64,000 nt of DNA from Flavobacterium anseongense (lineage in GTDB: Bacteria; Bacteroidota; Bacteroidia; Flavobacteriales; Flavobacteriaceae). The notes under the pieces are model-generated. The model saw only the letters and a list, made by a program, of their open reading frames with translations. It ran no database searches and was not told where the DNA came from. This document shows, piece after piece, positions 8,178 to 17,562 of the stretch. The stretch is taken from NCBI RefSeq assembly GCF_021608185.1, contig NZ_JAKIHN010000001.1, forward strand, positions 496,001 to 560,000, read 5' to 3'. Position numbers and translations under genes: made by a program. Position 1 is the first letter of the stretch. Each line of letters starts with the position of its first letter.

Positions 8178-9563
8178 ATGAAAAAACATCTATTCAATTC
8201 AATAACAGTTGCAATTCTCTTTTGTTTTAATGGATTAATTAATGTTACAAACGCACAATCCTTAGCTAGTGGAGGGTATCACTCCCTTTTTCTTTGCTCG
8301 AGTGGAACAGTGCAATCTGTTGGAAAAAATGAATTCGGACAGCTTGGCAATGGAACTGGTTTTGGTATTTATACCCCAGGACCGGTAAGCACTCTTTCAG
8401 GAATTACCAAGGTTGCCGCTGTTGGAGAGCATTCATTATTCTTAAAGAACGATGGGACAGTTTGGTCAGTTGGATATAATGTCAGTGGTCAACTTGGAGA
8501 TGGAACCACTGTTAACAAAAACATTCCTATACAAGTAATTGGACTCACAGGGATTGAAAAAATTGCTTCTGGATATTACTCTTCTCTTTTCCTTAAAAGT
8601 GATGGTACTGTTTGGGGAGTTGGCAATAATGCAGCCGGAAATCTCGGTGATGGAACAACTGTAAACAGGAGCAGTCCAGTTCAAGCACTGGGATTAACAG
8701 GAATTACCGAAGTGTCAGCTTATTATCATACTCTCTTTCTTAAAAATGACGGAACCGTTTGGGGAGTTGGCAATAATCAATTTGGTCAACTGGGAAATGG
8801 AACCTACGAAACTACAAGCACTATCGGGCAGGTTCCTGGAGTTAGCGGAATTAGTTCGGTATCGGCAGGTTACTTTTATTCTCTTTTCCTAAAGTCTGAT
8901 GGAACAGTCTGGTCTGCAGGAAGAAATGATAGTGGGCAACTCGGAGATGGAACTACTCTTGGCAGACCGAATGCGGTACAGGTAGTTGGATTATCGGGAA
9001 TTACATCAATCTCAGCTGGTCGAAGCCATGCCGTTTTCTTAAAGAATGACAATACCGTTTGGGCTGTAGGGGCAAATTGGTCAGGACAACTTGGAGATGG
9101 AACTACCGTCAACAAAAGAACGCCGATTCAGGTAACTGGTCTGTCCGATATTATCGAAGTAGTTGCAGGATGGGATAATTCTTTTTTCCTGAAAAGTGAC
9201 GGCACAGTTTGGGCGACAGGATTGAACAACAATGGTCAATTAGGTGACGGAACCAATGTAAACAGGAATACTGCGATACAAGTGACAAGTTTATGCAGCG
9301 TGTCATTAGGGATAAATAACACGACTTTGGAAAATTCAATTTCTGTTTATCCAAATCCCTTTAGTGAACAGCTGATTATAGAAACAAATGAATACCAGAA
9401 TACGACAGTAGAAATATACAATTTGCAAGGTCAATTATTGCAAAGTATTCCGTTGGAACTATCTGAAAATATAATAAATACAAGTAATCTGATAAGCGGA
9501 TTTTATTTAGTTAAGGTAAAAAGTCCTAAGCGAATAATTACCAAAAAAATTGTAAAAAATTAG
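8178..9563 (+). CDS. Secreted RCC1-repeat propeller protein with T9SS sorting domain
   Basis: 461 residues. A signal peptide (about 1-27, ending NVTNAQ) leads into seven RCC1-type repeats of the form LFLKNDGTVWSVG...GQLGDGT, enough for one seven-bladed propeller. The last ~75 residues are a type A T9SS sorting domain: SVYPNPF, then VEIYNLQGQ and the SGFYLVKV...KKIVKN ending. It should be exported, cleaved and either released or fixed on the cell surface. A ligand cannot be predicted; bacterial RCC1 proteins on surfaces are mostly uncharacterised. The repeats are near-identical over short stretches, consistent with internal duplication. Confidence 0.93.
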   Translation: MKKHLFNSITVAILFCFNGLINVTNAQSLASGGYHSLFLCSSGTVQSVGKNEFGQLGNGTGFGIYTPGPVSTLSGITKVAAVGEHSLFLKNDGTVWSVGYNVSGQLGDGTTVNKNIPIQVIGLTGIEKIASGYYSSLFLKSDGTVWGVGNNAAGNLGDGTTVNRSSPVQALGLTGITEVSAYYHTLFLKNDGTVWGVGNNQFGQLGNGTYETTSTIGQVPGVSGISSVSAGYFYSLFLKSDGTVWSAGRNDSGQLGDGTTLGRPNAVQVVGLSGITSISAGRSHAVFLKNDNTVWAVGANWSGQLGDGTTVNKRTPIQVTGLSDIIEVVAGWDNSFFLKSDGTVWATGLNNNGQLGDGTNVNRNTAIQVTSLCSVSLGINNTTLENSISVYPNPFSEQLIIETNEYQNTTVEIYNLQGQLLQSIPLELSENIINTSNLISGFYLVKVKSPKRIITKKIVKN

Positions 9564-9592
9564 TTTCCCGCTTACCGATGTAAACATTGATA

Positions 9593-9628
9593 AAAAAACC
9601 CGATTCAAATGAATCGGGTTTTTTTTTA
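9593..9628. terminator. Bidirectional terminator, RCC1 gene and M3 peptidase
   Basis: AACCCGATTC-aaat-GAATCGGGTT with an A run on the left and a T run on the right, placed between two convergent genes. Confidence 0.93.
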
Positions 9629-9632
9629 ATTA

Positions 9633-11750
9633 TTATTTCTTCTGAACTTCAAATCCTCTTGCTCTCATTAAAGCATCGGTATTCACATCTCTGCCTCTGA
9701 ATTTTTTATACGCAATTGCCGGATCAATCGTATTTCCTATGCTGAAAACATAATCATATAATCGTTTCGCTACTGCTTTGTCATACAAACCGTCTTTGGT
9801 TTCTGTAAAGGCTTCCGTCGCATCAGCACTAATAGCATCTGCCCACAAATAACCATAATAACCTGCGGCATAAGCATCGTCAGAAAAGATATGTCCAAAC
9901 TGTGGAATACGATGACGCATCACGATTTCTTTTGGCATTTTTAAAGCATCTAAAGTTTCTTTTTCAAATTGTTTTGGATTAATATCCGGATTTTCTAACA
10001 AGTGTAATTTCATATCAACCAAAGCACTAGCAATCGTTTCTACCGTTGAAAACGCTTCGTTAAAAGTTGCTGCTTTTTCATTTCTTTCTACCAAAGACAT
10101 TGGCATTGGTTCGCCTGTTTTATAATGCAATGCAAACTGATTCAACACCTGTGGTGTCGCTAACCAACGTTCCATAACTTGTGACGGAAATTCTACATAA
10201 TCTCTCGGGGTATTAGTTCCTGATAAACTTGGATAAGTTACATTCGAATTCAAACCGTGTAAAGCATGTCCAAATTCATGAAATAGTGTACTGGCATCAT
10301 CCCATGAAATTAATACTGGTTCACTATCGTTCCCTTTAATATAATTACAGTTGTTTGACACTATGGTAATCACGTCGCCATTCACCCTGCTTTGTTCTCT
10401 CGTAGCATTCATCCATGCGCCTGAACGTTTTCCTTTACGCGCATAAGGGTCAAAGTACCAAAGACCAACTGTTTTCCCTGTGTTTTTATTAAAGACTTCC
10501 CAAACTCTAACATCAGGATGAAAAACGGGAACATTAGTTACTTGTCTGAATCCTAAATGAAAAATTTCTCCTGCAACCCAAAACATTCCTTCACGTAATT
10601 TCTCCAATTGCAAATACGGTTTTAAATCATTTTGGTCTAAATCGTATTTTGCTTTTCTGACTTTTTCTGAATAGTAACGATAATCCCAAGCAGCAATTTT
10701 AAAATTTCCTCCTTCGGCATCGACCATTTTCTGCATATCAGCAACATCAGCATGTACTTTTTCAACTGCCGGTGTCCAAACTGACATCATTAAATCTAAA
10801 GTTTTTTGAGGTTTCTGCGCCATGGTGTTTGACAAACTCCAATCAGCAAAGGTTTTAAACCCTAACAGTTTGGCTTTTTCTGCACGCAGTTTTAAAATTT
10901 GAACTAAGGTAGCATTGTTATTATTGGCGTTGTCATTATCTCCACGACTGGTAAATATCTGAAACGCTTTTTGTCTTAAATCCCTACGATTCGAAAACGT
11001 CAAAAATGGCTCAATAGAAGAACGTGTGTTGGCAATGCAACCCATCACGTTTAGTTTTCTGTCTTTGGCATCAGCTATTGCCGCATTTTTTAATTCATCC
11101 GGCAAACCTTCAAAATCAGCTTCAGTTTTTAGCTCTAAATAATAATTGCTTTCGTCTGCCAATTGATTTTGACTAAACTTGGTAAACAAACTAGCCAATT
11201 CCTGATTGATTGCTGCAATTCTTGCTTTTGCTTTTGCGTCTGCTTTAGCACCTTCGCGAACAAAATTAGAATAATACAACCAAACCAATCGTTGTTGTTC
11301 TTTGGTTAATTTTTTGGTTGATGGTGCATTATACACTTTAGAAATTCGAGCAAACAACTTCGCATTTTGATAAATTTTATTACCAAGATTATAAATCTTA
11401 GGTGTCATTTCGGTTTCGATAGGCTCAAATTCCGGACTGTTCATGTTGGAACTGTAAATCCCAAAAACAGCATAAATCTGACTATATCTTTTTCCAGCTT
11501 TTTCTAAGGCGACAATGGTATTAGTAAAAGTTGCCGGCTTAGGATTATTGGCAATTTTAGCAATCTCATTCAGTTTCTCCTGAATGGCAAATTCAAGCGC
11601 TGGTTTTAAATCCTGTAGTTTGTAATCTGTAAATGCAGGAACACCTCCGTAAGGTCCTTTCCATTCATTTAGAAAAGAATTTTGGTTTGTTTGTGCATTT
11701 ACCATAACTGTTGGGGCAATCATAATCAATGTTAAAATTATTTTTTTCAT
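9633..11750 (-). CDS. M3 family zinc metallopeptidase (Dcp-like), exported
   Basis: 705 residues from the ATG at 11750, which gives a clean signal peptide (MKKIILTLIMIAPTVMVNAQ). The longer start at 11774 falls inside the predicted -7 box and is rejected. The zinc site HEFGHALH is near residue 491. Size and layout match peptidyl-dipeptidase Dcp and oligopeptidase A relatives, which trim short peptides. Being exported, it probably works in the periplasm. It stands alone between two terminator or promoter regions. Confidence 0.95.
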   Translation of the reverse strand: MKKIILTLIMIAPTVMVNAQTNQNSFLNEWKGPYGGVPAFTDYKLQDLKPALEFAIQEKLNEIAKIANNPKPATFTNTIVALEKAGKRYSQIYAVFGIYSSNMNSPEFEPIETEMTPKIYNLGNKIYQNAKLFARISKVYNAPSTKKLTKEQQRLVWLYYSNFVREGAKADAKAKARIAAINQELASLFTKFSQNQLADESNYYLELKTEADFEGLPDELKNAAIADAKDRKLNVMGCIANTRSSIEPFLTFSNRRDLRQKAFQIFTSRGDNDNANNNNATLVQILKLRAEKAKLLGFKTFADWSLSNTMAQKPQKTLDLMMSVWTPAVEKVHADVADMQKMVDAEGGNFKIAAWDYRYYSEKVRKAKYDLDQNDLKPYLQLEKLREGMFWVAGEIFHLGFRQVTNVPVFHPDVRVWEVFNKNTGKTVGLWYFDPYARKGKRSGAWMNATREQSRVNGDVITIVSNNCNYIKGNDSEPVLISWDDASTLFHEFGHALHGLNSNVTYPSLSGTNTPRDYVEFPSQVMERWLATPQVLNQFALHYKTGEPMPMSLVERNEKAATFNEAFSTVETIASALVDMKLHLLENPDINPKQFEKETLDALKMPKEIVMRHRIPQFGHIFSDDAYAAGYYGYLWADAISADATEAFTETKDGLYDKAVAKRLYDYVFSIGNTIDPAIAYKKFRGRDVNTDALMRARGFEVQKK

Positions 11751-11771
11751 TATTTGTTTGTTTGTTTTCAC

Positions 11772-11779
11772 CAAAAGTA
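11772..11779 (-). promoter_or_regulatory. Possible -7 box for the M3 peptidase
   Basis: On the minus strand TACTTTTG matches TAnnTTTG. It overlaps the upstream alternative start codon, supporting the start at 11750. Confidence 0.5.
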
Positions 11780-11829
11780 ATGAAAAATCAATTCATCTCA
11801 CTACTTCATAATCATTAACCAAAATTGTA

Positions 11830-11837
11830 TAAATTTG
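11830..11837 (+). promoter_or_regulatory. Possible -7 box for the queuosine-precursor transporter
   Basis: TAAATTTG matches TAnnTTTG, 16 bp before the start codon at 11854. Confidence 0.45.
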
Positions 11838-11853
11838 AGAAAAATACATCCCT

Positions 11854-12504
11854 ATGTTTCAATCCAGAAAAGACATTGTCTATGTTATTCTTGCCGGAAT
11901 ATTTATTACTAATGCTGTCGTGGCGGAACTAATTGGCGGTAAACTGATTGATGTTGGTCCGGCAGTAATGAGTATTGGTATTTTGCCTTGGCCTGTTGTA
12001 TTTGTTACTACCGATTTAATCAACGAATATTTTGGCGAAAAAGGAGTTCGAAAACTTTCGATAATCACAGCTTGCTTGATTGCCTATACTTTTATCGTTT
12101 TATTTTTTGCGATGAAAATTCCATCATCAGGAATTAGCACAGTTTCAACCTCGCAGTTTAATGCTGTTTTTGGGCAAAGTCAATTAATTATTGTGGGAAG
12201 CATTACTGCCTTTTTGATTTCGCAATTAATAGATGTTACCATTTTTCATTTTTTCAAAAGAAAGACCGGGCAAAAAATGATTTGGCTTCGAAGTACAGGC
12301 TCAACAGTGATTTCACAATTATTTGACAGCTTTATTGTTCTTGGAATTGCTTTTTGGCTACCCGGAATTATGGATACTAAAACCTTTTTCCTTTCAGCGA
12401 TGACAGGTTACTCCGTTAAACTTGCCATAGCAGTTTTGATGACACCAATGATTTATTTGGGACATAATTTAATTGATAAATATATTGCTAAAGATGGAAA
12501 ATAA
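11854..12504 (+). CDS. Queuosine precursor transporter (VUT/YhhQ family)
   Basis: 216 residues with about six hydrophobic helices. The conserved N-terminal block of the family is visible (NAVVAELIGGKLIDVG, then FVTTDLINEYFGEKG). Members import queuosine precursors such as preQ0/preQ1 across the inner membrane for tRNA modification. It overlaps tag by 11 bp, so the two are likely co-transcribed, although no functional link between them is obvious. Confidence 0.93.
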   Translation: MFQSRKDIVYVILAGIFITNAVVAELIGGKLIDVGPAVMSIGILPWPVVFVTTDLINEYFGEKGVRKLSIITACLIAYTFIVLFFAMKIPSSGISTVSTSQFNAVFGQSQLIIVGSITAFLISQLIDVTIFHFFKRKTGQKMIWLRSTGSTVISQLFDSFIVLGIAFWLPGIMDTKTFFLSAMTGYSVKLAIAVLMTPMIYLGHNLIDKYIAKDGK

Positions 12505-13054
12505 AATACGCTGTGCCTGGTGCGAAAAAGATGATTTATACCGCGATTACCACGATAACGAATGGGGAAATCCGGTTTATGACGATGATAAACTGTTTGA
12601 ATTTTTGGTTTTGGAAACTTTTCAGGCCGGATTGAGTTGGTATACGATCTTGAAAAAAAGAGAAAATTTCCGTAAAGCATTTGACCAATTTGACTACAAA
12701 AAAATAGCTCAATACGGAGAAAAAGAAATCGAACAATTGATGCTGGATTCCGGAATTATTCGCAACGGATTAAAGATAAAAGGGACGATTTCTAATGCTG
12801 TTGCATTTATGGAAGTGCAAAAGGAATTTGGAAGTTTCTCAAAATATATTTGGGGTTTTACCGGCGGAAAACCTATTAATAATAACATCAAAAAAATGAG
12901 CGATATAAAAGCTACGACACCTCTTTCGGATGAAATTAGCAAAGATTTAAAAAAAAGGGGATTTAAATTTGTTGGGTCAACAGTTGTATATGCTCACATG
13001 CAGGCAACGGGGATGGTTAATGACCATGTTTCAGATTGTTGGAAGCGAAAGTGA
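12494..13054 (+). CDS. tag: DNA-3-methyladenine glycosylase I
   Basis: 186 residues from the ATG at 12494, giving the expected CAWCEKDDLYRDYHDNEWG start (E. coli Tag is 187). It holds the Cys/His residues of the zinc snap (C near residue 6, and the NDHVSDC ending). It excises 3-methyladenine from alkylated DNA. The start lies inside the preceding gene. The 3' end overlaps the opposite-strand aat by 38 bp; both termini match family expectation, so the overlap is real. Confidence 0.95.
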   Translation: MENKIRCAWCEKDDLYRDYHDNEWGNPVYDDDKLFEFLVLETFQAGLSWYTILKKRENFRKAFDQFDYKKIAQYGEKEIEQLMLDSGIIRNGLKIKGTISNAVAFMEVQKEFGSFSKYIWGFTGGKPINNNIKKMSDIKATTPLSDEISKDLKKRGFKFVGSTVVYAHMQATGMVNDHVSDCWKRK

Positions 13055-13694
13055 TTTCTTCAGATTTCAATACCTTCATAAACGTATCTCTCGAAACTTC
13101 AAAAGCGCCAAGTTTTTCCAAATGATCATTATGAACCTGGCAATCCAAAAGTTTATAATTGTTTTCTTTTAGATATTGAATCAAAGTTACAAACGCAATC
13201 TTACTAGCATTCGGTACTTTGGAGAACATACTTTCGCCGCAGAAAATATGTCCCAAATCAACACCGTATAAACCGCCAACCAATTCCTCATTTTGCCAAA
13301 CCTCAACCGATTTTGCGATTCCCATTTCATGGAGTTTGGAATAAGATTCTACAAAATCATCTGAAAGCCACGTCCCTTCCTGACCTGGGCGTTCAATTTG
13401 CTGACAGCCGAGAATTACTCCCCTGAAGTTTTGATTAAAAGTAACCTGAAATTTATTTTGATTGAGGAGATTCCGAATGCTTTTCGAAACTTTATAAATA
13501 GACGGAGCAACCACCATTCTTTCCGGCGGAGACCACCACAATATGGGTTCATCTTCATTAAACCAAGGAAAAATTCCATTGCGATAAGCAAGCAATAATC
13601 TATCGACGGATAAATCGCCACCAATAGCAAGAACACCTTCTATCGAAGCTTCATCAACTGGCGGAAAATATAATTCTTTGGACAGAAAATACAT
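13017..13694 (-). CDS. aat: Leucyl/phenylalanyl-tRNA--protein transferase
   Basis: 225 residues. Family signatures are present: LAYRNGIFPWF, WWSPPERMV, GGLYGV and GESMFSKVPNASK. It adds Leu or Phe to N-terminal Arg/Lys of proteins to mark them for ClpAP/ClpS degradation. It is convergent with tag, sharing 38 bp, with no terminator between them. The upstream spacer is a heptad-type repeat region. Confidence 0.97.
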   Translation of the reverse strand: MYFLSKELYFPPVDEASIEGVLAIGGDLSVDRLLLAYRNGIFPWFNEDEPILWWSPPERMVVAPSIYKVSKSIRNLLNQNKFQVTFNQNFRGVILGCQQIERPGQEGTWLSDDFVESYSKLHEMGIAKSVEVWQNEELVGGLYGVDLGHIFCGESMFSKVPNASKIAFVTLIQYLKENNYKLLDCQVHNDHLEKLGAFEVSRDTFMKVLKSEEITFASNNLKHGH

Positions 13695-13699
13695 ATGTT

Positions 13700-13850
13700 A
13701 AAATTCCAAATTTAAAATTACAAGAACCAAATAAAAAACAAATTCCAAAAAAACCCAAAATTCAAATTCAAAACACTGAGTTTAGAAAATTGAATTTTGA
13801 AACTTATTTGGAATTTGAAATTTCGTATTTGAAATTTTGATTTACCTTTT
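13700..13850. repeat. AAATTCC-type heptad repeat region
   Basis: The left half reads as 7-base units (AAATTCC, AAATTTA, AAATTAC, AAGAACC, AAATAAA and so on). The right half has complementary TTGAATT/GAATTTG-type units. Together they can form a long imperfect hairpin between the DUF3127 gene and aat. No gene is seen here. Confidence 0.7.
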
Positions 13851-13859
13851 AATCAAAGA

Positions 13860-14234
13860 TTAAAATGGTAAATCATCGTGCTCTTCTTCATTGAAGTTAG
13901 TTGCCGGTGCAAATGCTTCAGCCGGTGGCATTGGAGCCATCTGGGCAGTTGGCGCTTCCGTTTGCAGTTTTTCAATTCTCCAGCCTTGAATATCATTGAA
14001 GTATTTGGTTTCGCCTTGAGGGTTTGTCCATTCTCTTCCTCTTAAATTGATTGACACTTTTACGGCATCACCCACATTATAATTATTCAACAAATCGCAT
14101 TTGTCCTGCACAAAGTTGATGCTGATAAATTGTGGATATTGCTCTTCTGTCGCCACAACCAATTCTCTTTTTTTGAATGAAGCAGAAACTTGTTGCTCTG
14201 CATTGATTACCTTAATTTTTCCTGTAACTTCCAT
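13860..14234 (-). CDS. DUF3127 protein, OB-fold/SSB-like
   Basis: 124 residues from the ATG at 14234 (MEVTGKIKVINAEQQVSASF). The N-terminal ~90 residues look like a small beta-barrel. The C-terminus has a Pro/Ala linker and ends in EEHDDLPF, closely like the acidic tail of SSB that binds partner proteins. Function is unknown; a nucleic-acid-binding role is inference from the tail. It starts 2 bp after the flavoprotein stop, so it is co-transcribed with that gene. Confidence 0.85.
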   Translation of the reverse strand: MEVTGKIKVINAEQQVSASFKKRELVVATEEQYPQFISINFVQDKCDLLNNYNVGDAVKVSINLRGREWTNPQGETKYFNDIQGWRIEKLQTEAPTAQMAPMPPAEAFAPATNFNEEEHDDLPF

Positions 14235-14236
14235 AA

Positions 14237-15112
14237 TTATTGTTTTGCTAAAAGCACTTTCCAAGCCGAAAGCGCGTCATTATTATTCAGATATTCTTTT
14301 GCTTTTTGGTGGATTTTCATTTCATCATCCGAACTCAAAACACCTTTAACTGCAAAATTTTGCTTTACAAATATAGTAATTTCTTCTTGTGTTGGCAATG
14401 CTTCTACGTTACCTAATTTGCCCAAATCATTCCCGTCAAAAACAGGACTTTTTTTGATGAAATCCGGAATCGCGTCTACTCCGATTCCCAGTGTTGTCAA
14501 GGGTTTTTCGACTTCAAACAAACCTTGATTGGAACGCGAATACCAATTTCCGCCCAGACGGGAAACCAAATCAATTTTACTTTGGTCAATCATATTTTTA
14601 TCATCAAGAATGTTTTCATTGATGTGAATTTTAACGACTTCGCAAATAATCAAATTTCCTGCTCCGCCTTGATTTCCGAGAGCAATAATTTCATTGACTT
14701 TGCATTCTAACTGCACCGGACTTTCAGCCACACGATAAGGCTTTACCATATCCGAAGGCAACATTGTTAAACCCGATTTCAGAAATTCATTTACACCATC
14801 AGGATATTCGGTACTCGATAATGATGCTTGTTGTACTATATCATAATTCACCACATTTATGACTACTTCTCTGGTTGCCTGACAATTTTCGAGTGTATGT
14901 TTGGTTGTATTGTTTCTAACGCGTCGTGCCGGCGAAAAAACCAAAATTGGTGGATTAGAACTAAACACATTAAAGAAACTGAAAGGTGACAGATTGGGCT
15001 TTCCATTCTTGTCTATAGTACTCGCAAAAGCAATTGGTCTTGGTGCTACCGCACTTTGCAAATAGCCTTGCAATTGCGCCGGAGAAAGTGTGTGTGGTTC
15101 GAAACTGAGCAT
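14237..15112 (-). CDS. Flavin reductase family protein
   Basis: 291 residues. The FMN-binding split-barrel opening is clear (VAPRPIAFASTIDKNGKPNL, then SPFSFFNVFSSNPPI). Members bind FMN and either reduce flavin for a partner monooxygenase or act alone. A C-terminal ~90-residue extension after the barrel is typical of the Bacteroidota version. It is the first gene of a two-gene unit with the DUF3127 protein; whether they work together is not known. Confidence 0.9.
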   Translation of the reverse strand: MLSFEPHTLSPAQLQGYLQSAVAPRPIAFASTIDKNGKPNLSPFSFFNVFSSNPPILVFSPARRVRNNTTKHTLENCQATREVVINVVNYDIVQQASLSSTEYPDGVNEFLKSGLTMLPSDMVKPYRVAESPVQLECKVNEIIALGNQGGAGNLIICEVVKIHINENILDDKNMIDQSKIDLVSRLGGNWYSRSNQGLFEVEKPLTTLGIGVDAIPDFIKKSPVFDGNDLGKLGNVEALPTQEEITIFVKQNFAVKGVLSSDDEMKIHQKAKEYLNNNDALSAWKVLLAKQ

Positions 15113-15188
15113 CGTGTTTTGCTGTTTTTTACAAATGTAATAAGTTTACTCTTTAATACTTTTAATTATATTTATAAAAAATTTGTCA

Positions 15189-16337
15189 ATGCAGTTTTCT
15201 GAAAAACGAAACCTTACCCGTTGGATTATCATAATGGCTTCATTTGTCATTGTGGTTTTAATATTGTGGAATACCTACTCTTTTTTTCAAATCTTTAAAA
15301 ATGACGAACGTGTCAAAATGGAAGTTTGGGCAGAAAGTTTAAAGACTTTGCTTAACGCCGATCCTTTGCAGGATGATGTAGAACTTCCCAGACAAGTGAT
15401 TAGTAACAACAAAACGATTCCTATCATCTTAACCGAAAACAATAACATTATCAATACTGCCAATATTGATGAGAGTATTATAAAGGACAAGACTAAACTG
15501 GCTGATTTTTGGGAAAAACTAAAAAAACAAAATGACCCGATTATAATTCGAATTGGTCCCAATCAGGTGCAGCATTTATACTATGGTAATTCATCATTAC
15601 TCAATAAATTAAAATATTATCCAATTGCTTTATTATTGATTATTTTCCTTTTTGGCGCTTTGGTTTACAACTTTTACCGAAGTACGAAAATGGCAACCCA
15701 GAACAAACTCTGGGCCGGAATGGCAAAAGAAACAGCTCACCAAATTGGGACGCCATTATCCTCCTTAATTGGTTGGTTGGAAATAATGAAAGCCGATAAT
15801 GTAGATGAAACAACTATTGCCGAAATTGAAAAAGACATCAACCGATTGCAGACCATCACGGATAGATTTTCAAAAATTGGCTCTGAGCCTGTCTTAAAAC
15901 GCCTGAATATTATCGAAGAAACAGAACAGTCTTTTGATTATCTGAAATCGCGGTTTTCAAAACAAGTGGAATTTTCCTTTAAAGCACCAAAAAAATCTAT
16001 TATGGTTTCTTTAAATCCGGCACTTCATAGTTGGACCGTTGAAAATTTAGTCAAGAATTCTATTGATGCTATGAAAGGCAAAGGCAAAATATCGGTAGTG
16101 ATTGAAAGCGAAAATAACTTAGTTAAAATATTGGTTACGGATACTGGAAATGGTATTCCGAAAAACCAATTCAAACGTATTTTTGAACCGGGGTTTACTA
16201 CAAAAAAACGAGGTTGGGGATTAGGTTTGTCTCTGACCAAACGCATCGTTGAAGAATACCACAAAGGAAAAATAAAAGTACTGCATTCTGAAATCGGAAA
16301 AGGAACTACAATACAAATTTCCTTTAAAAAAGGATAA
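15189..16337 (+). CDS. Membrane sensor histidine kinase
   Basis: 382 residues from the ATG at 15189 (a TTG two codons upstream is less likely). Two transmembrane helices (about 11-33 and 138-160) frame a ~105-residue periplasmic sensor region. The H-box is ETAHQIGTPLSSLIGW, with the N box NLVKNSIDAM, DTGNGIP and GLGLSLTKRI. No response regulator is adjacent, so its partner is elsewhere. It abuts the convergent transglutaminase-like gene with no spacer. Confidence 0.95.
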   Translation: MQFSEKRNLTRWIIIMASFVIVVLILWNTYSFFQIFKNDERVKMEVWAESLKTLLNADPLQDDVELPRQVISNNKTIPIILTENNNIINTANIDESIIKDKTKLADFWEKLKKQNDPIIIRIGPNQVQHLYYGNSSLLNKLKYYPIALLLIIFLFGALVYNFYRSTKMATQNKLWAGMAKETAHQIGTPLSSLIGWLEIMKADNVDETTIAEIEKDINRLQTITDRFSKIGSEPVLKRLNIIEETEQSFDYLKSRFSKQVEFSFKAPKKSIMVSLNPALHSWTVENLVKNSIDAMKGKGKISVVIESENNLVKILVTDTGNGIPKNQFKRIFEPGFTTKKRGWGLGLSLTKRIVEEYHKGKIKVLHSEIGKGTTIQISFKKG

Positions 16338-17489
16338 CTATTTCAAGTTCGTGAACATCAATTTTCTTCCTAATGATCCTTTACTTAAATACTCTTTAAG
16401 GAAATCTTCACTTTCTTTGGTTTTTTCTAATCCATCTAAAATTGCCCTTTTCAAGCTGTTCAAATTCTTAGCGTTTTCCGGACTTACTGAACCAACCTTA
16501 TAAACATCTTCTTGGCATTTGTTCATTTTATCCCTTACATCCTGCATCATTTTTTTTAATGTCTCGTCGGATTGAGTTGGTTTAAATCTTTTGTTTCTGA
16601 ACATTATAAAATCGTTAAGATCACTTATTGCCGCATTAAAATTAGCTGTAATTTCAATCAGTTTTTCGACACTTTTATTTTGGTTTATAACGGTGAACTC
16701 TTTCTTTTTCATATTGTAATACTCCTGAATCACGTTATTTAAAAGTCCGTTTTTCTCTATTCTTTTCGAAGCTTCAAAAGCCTTCTCAGCATCAGATATT
16801 TTTTCATATCTTTCAATTTCTGCATTATAATCAAAATTCATTTTAGGCTTTGTAGAGTCAGGCTTTCCACTTATAAATTCAGCATTGGCCAAAGGTTCAT
16901 TCAAAAGTTGCCATAAGTAATCAAAAGGCATATGATTGACAATCATTTTGTCCGGACTTGTTTTGAAATAAATATTGTTTTGTTTCTTAACAAAATTTTT
17001 CCCCACGATAGATCCCGCGCCCCAGGTTGCATCAAACAAAAACCATTTACCTTCAATTTGTGAAATATTCCACGCATGAGATATACTTGCGACCTCGTTA
17101 AGTTGCTTTGTATATCCCCCAATAATATAGGTTTTGACACCAACTTTATTGGCAATCTCATTGAAGACTTCAGCATAATGAATACAAACTCCTTTTCGGT
17201 TTTTTAAAGTGTAGGCTATTTTTACTTCTGGTGAATCCAGATTATTTGGCGCATACATATTCGGAACATCATAACTTATATTTAATGTTATCCAATAATA
17301 AACAGCTCTTATTTTTTCATCCTGACTGGTGAAATTTGAATTAATATACGTTGCAATGTCGGATGTGGTAGTAGTTAAATTTTCAGGAACTATTGCCATT
17401 CTGCTGTCAACGTAAGCATAGTTTGGAGTAGTTTGTCCAATCAAAATATGGGTCAGGAAGAACAGTATAAAGATTAAAATATTTTTCAT
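16338..17489 (-). CDS. Exported transglutaminase-like cysteine protein
   Basis: 383 residues with a signal peptide (about 1-19, ending ILIGQ). The transglutaminase-like core has the full triad: C102 in RKGVCIHYAEVF, H138 in SISHAWN and D153 in FLFDATWG. Such bacterial proteins are usually peptidases or cross-linkers of unknown substrate in the periplasm. The C-terminal half is charged and helical. Its stop lies directly next to the histidine kinase stop. Confidence 0.9.
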   Translation of the reverse strand: MKNILIFILFFLTHILIGQTTPNYAYVDSRMAIVPENLTTTTSDIATYINSNFTSQDEKIRAVYYWITLNISYDVPNMYAPNNLDSPEVKIAYTLKNRKGVCIHYAEVFNEIANKVGVKTYIIGGYTKQLNEVASISHAWNISQIEGKWFLFDATWGAGSIVGKNFVKKQNNIYFKTSPDKMIVNHMPFDYLWQLLNEPLANAEFISGKPDSTKPKMNFDYNAEIERYEKISDAEKAFEASKRIEKNGLLNNVIQEYYNMKKKEFTVINQNKSVEKLIEITANFNAAISDLNDFIMFRNKRFKPTQSDETLKKMMQDVRDKMNKCQEDVYKVGSVSPENAKNLNSLKRAILDGLEKTKESEDFLKEYLSKGSLGRKLMFTNLK

Positions 17490-17502
17490 GATTTGTACCT
17501 AT

Positions 17503-17538
17503 AAAAAACCCTGCCAAAATTTAAAAAGTCGCAGGGTT
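17503..17538 (-). terminator. Terminator after the greA-HIT unit
   Basis: AACCCTGC and GCAGGGTT pair across a 16 nt loop. Read on the minus strand it ends in a T run, so it terminates transcription coming from the HIT gene. Confidence 0.85.
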
Positions 17539-17562
17539 CTCTTATTTTTATGTGAATGTTGA

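Noticed and set aside
8266..9290. DNA-level repeats in the RCC1 gene as a tandem repeat element
   Set aside because: The period matches the ~42-53-residue protein repeat of the propeller, so it is explained by the protein fold.
11751..11774. Eight-residue longer start for the M3 peptidase
   Set aside because: It would spoil the signal peptide start and lies within the predicted -7 box.
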